Of a stretch of 64,000 bases of DNA, positions 60,918-64,000 are shown in pieces (the first letter of the stretch is position 1; each line of letters begins with the position of its first letter). Source of the DNA: Streptomyces hygroscopicus subsp. hygroscopicus (GTDB lineage Bacteria; Actinomycetota; Actinomycetes; Streptomycetales; Streptomycetaceae). The notes under the pieces were generated by a model. The model worked only from the letters and a program-made list of their open reading frames with translations. It did no database searches and was not told the DNA's origin. The translations under genes and the position numbers were made by a program. The stretch lies in assembly GCF_030269125.1 (NCBI RefSeq), contig NZ_BSSM01000028.1, positions 1 to 64,000 on the forward strand. Reading direction: 5' to 3'.

Positions 60918-61682
60918 ATGGGTCTCTATACGGAGACACACATACGCGCCGACCTCGACCGCCTGTGGGCGCACACCCAGGACCCCGTCCTGCACCGCCG
61001 CTGGTACCTGCTCGTCACCGAGCTGCGCCACCTGCCGAGCGCCCCGGGCGAGCCGCGTCCCTTCCGCTTCACCGCGCGTCTGCCCCCGTTCCTCACCCTG
61101 TCCGGCACCGGCGTCTCGGCGGGCGAGAAGGAACGCCCCGACGGCACCCGCGCCTCCGCCCTGTGCTTCTCCTCCACCCACCCCCTCGGCCTGATCGCCG
61201 AGGGTGGCGGCTACTGGCGCTACGTCCCCGACGAGCAGGGCGTGCGCTTCCTCACCGGTTACGACTACCGCTCCCGCGGCGGAGCCCTCGGCGCCGCGGC
61301 CGACCGCGTCCTGGTCCGCCCGCTGCTCGACTGGGCCACCGCCTGGTCCTTCGACCGGCTGAGGCTCTGGCTGGAGCGCGGCATCACCCCCGAGCGCGCC
61401 CTGCGCAACTGGCTCGCCGAGATCGCCGTACGGGCCCTGCTGCTCACCGTGTGCCTCGGCGGACTGCGCCAGGAGCAGCTGCTGCGCGTGTTCGGGCCGT
61501 TCGCCGCCGCCATGGCCTACCTCTGCCCGGTGCTGCTGCTCGCCGCGGTCTGCCTCGCCCTGTTCAAGTCGCCGCTCGAGTGCACCCCCGCCGCCCGCCG
61601 CTGCCTGCGCGCTCCCGCCACCCAGACCCGGGCGCCGCGGCTGCTGCGCACCCTCCAGAAACGTGCGGAGGCGCCCGCGTGA
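60918..61682 (+). CDS. SRPBCC-like protein with C-terminal membrane segments
   Basis: 254 aa. The first ~160 residues have a START/polyketide-cyclase (SRPBCC) look: MGLYTETHIRADLDRLWAHTQDPVLHRRWYLLVTEL, GLIAEGGGYWRYVPDEQGVRFLTGYDYRSRGG. Two hydrophobic helices lie near the end (AVRALLLTVCLGGL; FAAAMAYLCPVLLLAAVCLALF). ATG 60918 has GGGGGA upstream and lies 25 bp after the twin operators. The stop overlaps the tetR start by 4 bp, so the two form an autoregulated operon. Confidence 0.75.
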   Translation: MGLYTETHIRADLDRLWAHTQDPVLHRRWYLLVTELRHLPSAPGEPRPFRFTARLPPFLTLSGTGVSAGEKERPDGTRASALCFSSTHPLGLIAEGGGYWRYVPDEQGVRFLTGYDYRSRGGALGAAADRVLVRPLLDWATAWSFDRLRLWLERGITPERALRNWLAEIAVRALLLTVCLGGLRQEQLLRVFGPFAAAMAYLCPVLLLAAVCLALFKSPLECTPAARRCLRAPATQTRAPRLLRTLQKRAEAPA

Positions 61683-62371
61683 GCCCCGAGACGGCGAAGT
61701 CCAGGGAGACCAAGACCAAGCTGCTGGAGGGCGCCCTGCGCACGCTCACCGAGCAGGGCATCGCCAAGACCTCGGCCCGTACGGTGGCCGCGGCGGCCGG
61801 CGTCAACCAGGCGCTGGTCTTCTACCACTTCGGCACGGTGGACGAGCTGCTCGCGGCGGCCTGCCGGTACGGCGCGGAGCGGACCGTCGCCCGGTACCGC
61901 GCGCGGCTCGCCGCGGTGACCTCCCTGTCCGAGCTGCTCGCCGTCGGCCGCGAGATCCATGAGCACGAGCGGGACGGCGGTCATGTCGCCCTCCTCGGCC
62001 AGCTGCTCGCCGGCGCCCCGACCCACGCGGCGCTCGGGCCCGCCACCGCGGCGGGGCTGCGGCTGTGGATCGCCGAGATCGAGCAGGTGCTCGGGCGGCT
62101 GCTCGCGGCGACGCCGTTCGCCGAGTTCGTGGACCCGGCCGGGCTCGCGCGGACGGTGGCCGCGTCGTTCGTGGGGATCGAGCTGTACGAGGGGGTCGAC
62201 GAGGCGGGGGCGCGGGCGGCGCTCGACGCGCTCGATCAACTCGCGGTGCTGGTGGGCGCGCTGGAGGAGCTGGGTCCTGTGGCGCAGCGGGCCGTGCGGC
62301 ACAGGCTGCGGCGGGCGGGGCGGTCGGCCGGGGCGCCCTCGCCGGGAGGCGCTCCCGCGGCCGAAAAGTGA
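61679..62371 (+). CDS. TetR family regulator
   Basis: 230 aa. HTH: KTKLLEGALRTLTEQGIAKTSARTVAAAAGVNQALVFYHFGTVDELLAA, with recognition helix VNQALVFYHF, which suggests a helix distinct from the TetR at 31070. The remainder is a helical ligand/dimer domain. GTG 61679 overlaps the upstream stop. It most likely binds the palindromes at 60831-60892, giving autoregulation. Confidence 0.9.
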   Translation: MSPETAKSRETKTKLLEGALRTLTEQGIAKTSARTVAAAAGVNQALVFYHFGTVDELLAAACRYGAERTVARYRARLAAVTSLSELLAVGREIHEHERDGGHVALLGQLLAGAPTHAALGPATAAGLRLWIAEIEQVLGRLLAATPFAEFVDPAGLARTVAASFVGIELYEGVDEAGARAALDALDQLAVLVGALEELGPVAQRAVRHRLRRAGRSAGAPSPGGAPAAEK

Positions 62372-62378
62372 GACGGAG

Positions 62379-62407
62379 CTGACCGGCATATGACCGGCGG
62401 GTAGGGT
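62379..62407 (+). promoter_or_regulatory. Promoter of a leaderless marR transcript
   Basis: CTGACC (62379-62384), exactly 17 bp, TAGGGT (62402-62407). Transcription would start at about 62414-62416, on the GTG start codon itself, and no ribosome binding site is present. TGACCGGC occurs twice (62380, 62391) within the promoter and may be an operator. Confidence 0.6.
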
Positions 62408-62415
62408 CTGATGAC

Positions 62416-62925
62416 GTGCCGAAGCCACTCAGCCTCCCGTTCGACCCCATCGCCCGCGCCGACGAGCTGTGGCAGCAGCGCTGGGGAAACGTGCCCTCCA
62501 TGGCCGCGATCACCTCGATCATGCGGGCCCAGCAGATCCTGCTCGCCGAGGTGGACGCGGTGGTCAAGCCGTACGGGCTGACGTTCGCCCGCTACGAGGC
62601 GCTGGTGCTGCTCACCTTCTCCAAGGCCGGTGAGCTGCCGATGTCCAAGATCGGCGAGCGGCTGATGGTGCACCCCACGTCCGTGACGAACACCGTCGAC
62701 CGGCTGGTGAGGTCCGGCCTCGTCGCCAAGCGGCCGAACCCGAACGACGGCCGCGGCACGCTCGCCGTGATCACCGACAAGGGCCGCGAGGTGGTCGACG
62801 CGGCCTCCCGCGACCTCATGGCCATGGACTTCGGCCTCGGGGCGTACGACGCCGAGGAGTGCCGGGAGATCTTCGCGATGTTCCGCCCGCTGCGGATCGC
62901 GGCGCACGACTTCGACGAGGGGTGA
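62416..62925 (+). CDS. MarR family regulator
   Basis: 169 aa: LLAEVDAVVKPYGLTFARYEALVLLTFSKAGELPMSKIGERLMVHPTSVTNTVDRLVRSGLVAKRPNPNDGRGTLAVITDKGRE. The recognition helix is HPTSVTNTVDRL and the wing D-G-R-G is intact. The GTG start has no ribosome binding site, consistent with leaderless translation. It is followed 43 bp later by the second DUF3817 gene and then the mutase, so it may regulate either. Confidence 0.9.
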   Translation: MPKPLSLPFDPIARADELWQQRWGNVPSMAAITSIMRAQQILLAEVDAVVKPYGLTFARYEALVLLTFSKAGELPMSKIGERLMVHPTSVTNTVDRLVRSGLVAKRPNPNDGRGTLAVITDKGREVVDAASRDLMAMDFGLGAYDAEECREIFAMFRPLRIAAHDFDEG

Positions 62926-62968
62926 CCCCGGCCAAGATCTCCCGGAACGGGTGGTTACGCTCGACTCC

Positions 62969-63307
62969 ATGAAGAAGAGCGTGCTGACCCGCTACCGCGT
63001 CATGGCCTACACGACCGGTGTCCTGCTGGTGCTGCTGTGCCTGAGCATGATCGCGAAGTACGGGCTGGACATCAGCGGCGCGGCCGACGTGACCCGCGTC
63101 GTCGCCATCGCCCACGGATGGCTGTACGTCGTCTACCTGGTCTTCGCCTTCGATCTGGGCTCCAAGGCGAAGTGGCCGGTCGGCAAGCAGCTGTGGGTGC
63201 TGCTCGCGGGCACCATCCCGACCGCCGCGTTCTTCGTGGAGCGGAAGATCAGCCACGAGCTGGACGGCAGGATCGCCGGCCGGACCCCGGCCGTCGCCGA
63301 GGCGTAG
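62969..63307 (+). CDS. DUF3817 membrane protein (second copy)
   Basis: 112 aa, three hydrophobic segments: YRVMAYTTGVLLVLLCLSMIAKY, VAIAHGWLYVVYLVFAFDLGSKAKW and WVLLAGTIPTAAFFVERKISHELDG. It shares H-G-x-L-Y-V-V-Y and P-x-A-x-F-x-E-x-K with 60192-60536. ATG 62969 is the probable start; TACGCT (62956-62961) 7 bp upstream resembles a -10 box, so it may also be leaderless. Confidence 0.8.
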   Translation: MKKSVLTRYRVMAYTTGVLLVLLCLSMIAKYGLDISGAADVTRVVAIAHGWLYVVYLVFAFDLGSKAKWPVGKQLWVLLAGTIPTAAFFVERKISHELDGRIAGRTPAVAEA

Positions 63308-63331
63308 GCCCCGCCGCGGCCCTCGGGCCGT

Positions 63332-63360
63332 AGCCGCCGTACGGCACCCGTACGGCGGCT
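63332..63360 (+). terminator. Terminator after the second DUF3817 gene
   Basis: Perfect 13-bp stem AGCCGCCGTACGG / CCGTACGGCGGCT with a 3-nt loop, 24 bp after the stop. Confidence 0.8.
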
Positions 63361-63371
63361 CTGCCGTCGAC

Positions 63372-63395
63372 ATTTACTAGGACGTCCAAGTAAAT
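63372..63395. promoter_or_regulatory. 24-bp palindromic operator in front of the mutase gene
   Basis: ATTTACTAGGAC (63372-63383) and GTCCAAGTAAAT (63384-63395) are inverted with 11 of 12 pairs matching. It ends 8 bp before the mutase ATG, so a bound dimer would block transcription start or elongation. AT-rich arms around a GC core are typical of TetR/MarR/GntR sites. Confidence 0.75.
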
Positions 63396-63403
63396 TCGAT
63401 GGT

Positions 63404-64000
63404 ATGGACGCTCACGCCATCGAGGAGGGCCGCCGGCGCTGGCAGGCCCGATACGACGCCGCGCGGACGCGTGACGCCGCCGGGGCCCCGGGGGCGCGGC
63501 CCGCCGGGGACTGGACCCGCTCGACGCTCTCCGGGGATCCCGTGGAGCCCGTCTACGGTCCGCGGCCCGGGGACACGTACGAGGGATTCGAGCGGATCGG
63601 CTGGCCGGGGGAGTACCCGTTCACGCGGGGGCTCCACTCGACCGGCTACCGCGGTCGCACCTGGACCATCCGGCAGTTCGCCGGGTTCGGGAACGCCGAG
63701 CAGACCAACGAGCGCTACAAGATGATCCTCGCCGCGGGCGGCGGCGGTCTCTCCGTGGCGTTCGACATGCCCACGCTGATGGGCCGCGACTCCGACGATC
63801 CCCGCTCGCTCGGCGAGGTCGGCCACTGCGGGGTCGCGATCGACTCGGCCGCCGACATGGAGGTCCTGTTCAAGGACATCCCGCTCGGGGAGGTCACCAC
63901 CTCCATGACGATCAGCGGGCCCGCCGTGCCCGTCTTCTGCATGTACCTGGTCGCCGCCGAGCGGCAGGGCGTGGACCCGTCGGTTCTCAACGGCACGCTC
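63404..64000 (+). CDS. icmA: Adenosylcobalamin-dependent acyl-CoA mutase large subunit (IcmA type), 5' part
   Basis: First 199 residues, cut by the window end. MDAHAIEEGRRRWQARYDAA leads into TLSGDPVEPVYGPRPGD, RIGWPGEYPFTRGLHSTGYRGRTWTIRQFAGFGNAEQTNERYKMIL and GLSVAFDMPTLMGRDSD, the substrate-binding TIM-barrel entry of methylmalonyl-CoA mutase relatives. The short N-terminus and the sequence RQFAGFG, with Phe where methylmalonyl-CoA mutases have Tyr (RQYAGF), point to isobutyryl-CoA mutase (isobutyryl to butyryl-CoA). Position matches S. coelicolor icmA. MeaB and the adenosyltransferase in this window would serve it. Confidence 0.85.
   Translation, partial: MDAHAIEEGRRRWQARYDAARTRDAAGAPGARPAGDWTRSTLSGDPVEPVYGPRPGDTYEGFERIGWPGEYPFTRGLHSTGYRGRTWTIRQFAGFGNAEQTNERYKMILAAGGGGLSVAFDMPTLMGRDSDDPRSLGEVGHCGVAIDSAADMEVLFKDIPLGEVTTSMTISGPAVPVFCMYLVAAERQGVDPSVLNGTL

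Overview
The window is high-GC actinobacterial chromosome, almost certainly Streptomyces. The gene order closely follows the S. coelicolor SCO5352-SCO5415 core region as I remember it. Supporting signs are strong third-position GC bias, many GTG/TTG starts, 4-bp ATGA/GTGA overlaps, a DUF397/XRE pair, FilP and Scy, and NucS in place of MutS/MutL. There is no rRNA, tRNA, CRISPR array, IS element or prophage. It is core chromosome with a few lineage-variable patches.

Region 1 (1-16 kb): the tail of a DALR anticodon-domain protein, then lysine/threonine biosynthesis (lysA, hom, thrC, thrB) and rho. Next come an LCP cell-wall ligase, rpmE behind a textbook sigma-R promoter, and prfA-prmC-tsaC. The series ends with a low-molecular-weight phosphatase whose nucleophilic Cys is Ser, a divergent glyA paralogue and a WecA-type sugar-phosphate transferase.

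Region 2 (16-24 kb): the complete F1Fo ATP synthase operon atpIBEFHAGDC. Two CRP-like dyads lie upstream. A nested hairpin lies just upstream of the atpA ribosome binding site, two strong hairpins separate atpD from atpC, and a terminator follows atpC.

Region 3 (24-45 kb): a DUF2550 protein; the secreted chitinase ChiC with the classic 12-bp direct repeats in its promoter; a DUF4097 lipoprotein; a GNAT; a decayed MFS gene; cobalamin adenosyltransferase; a drug-type ABC exporter with divergent TetR; the DUF397/XRE pair; 3-hydroxyacyl-CoA dehydrogenase; a STAS protein; a large P-loop membrane protein; nucS; an SCO5389-family protein; an LLM oxidoreductase; and two tandemly duplicated ABC-2 exporters.

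Region 4 (44-57 kb): the polarity/cytoskeleton coiled-coil genes filP and scy, then methylmalonyl-CoA epimerase, acetyl-CoA acetyltransferase and meaB. A 1.3-kb G-skewed repeat region without a credible gene follows, then an MFS transporter and a secreted beta-propeller/Ig-like protein.

Region 5 (57-64 kb): MarR, three consecutive AIM24-family genes, DUF3817 + MTH1187-type protein, a module with twin palindromic operators (SRPBCC-like protein + TetR), a leaderless MarR, a second DUF3817, and the start of a B12-dependent acyl-CoA mutase (IcmA type) behind a near-perfect 24-bp palindrome. The adenosyltransferase, epimerase, thiolase, MeaB and mutase together form a dispersed acyl-CoA/B12 theme.
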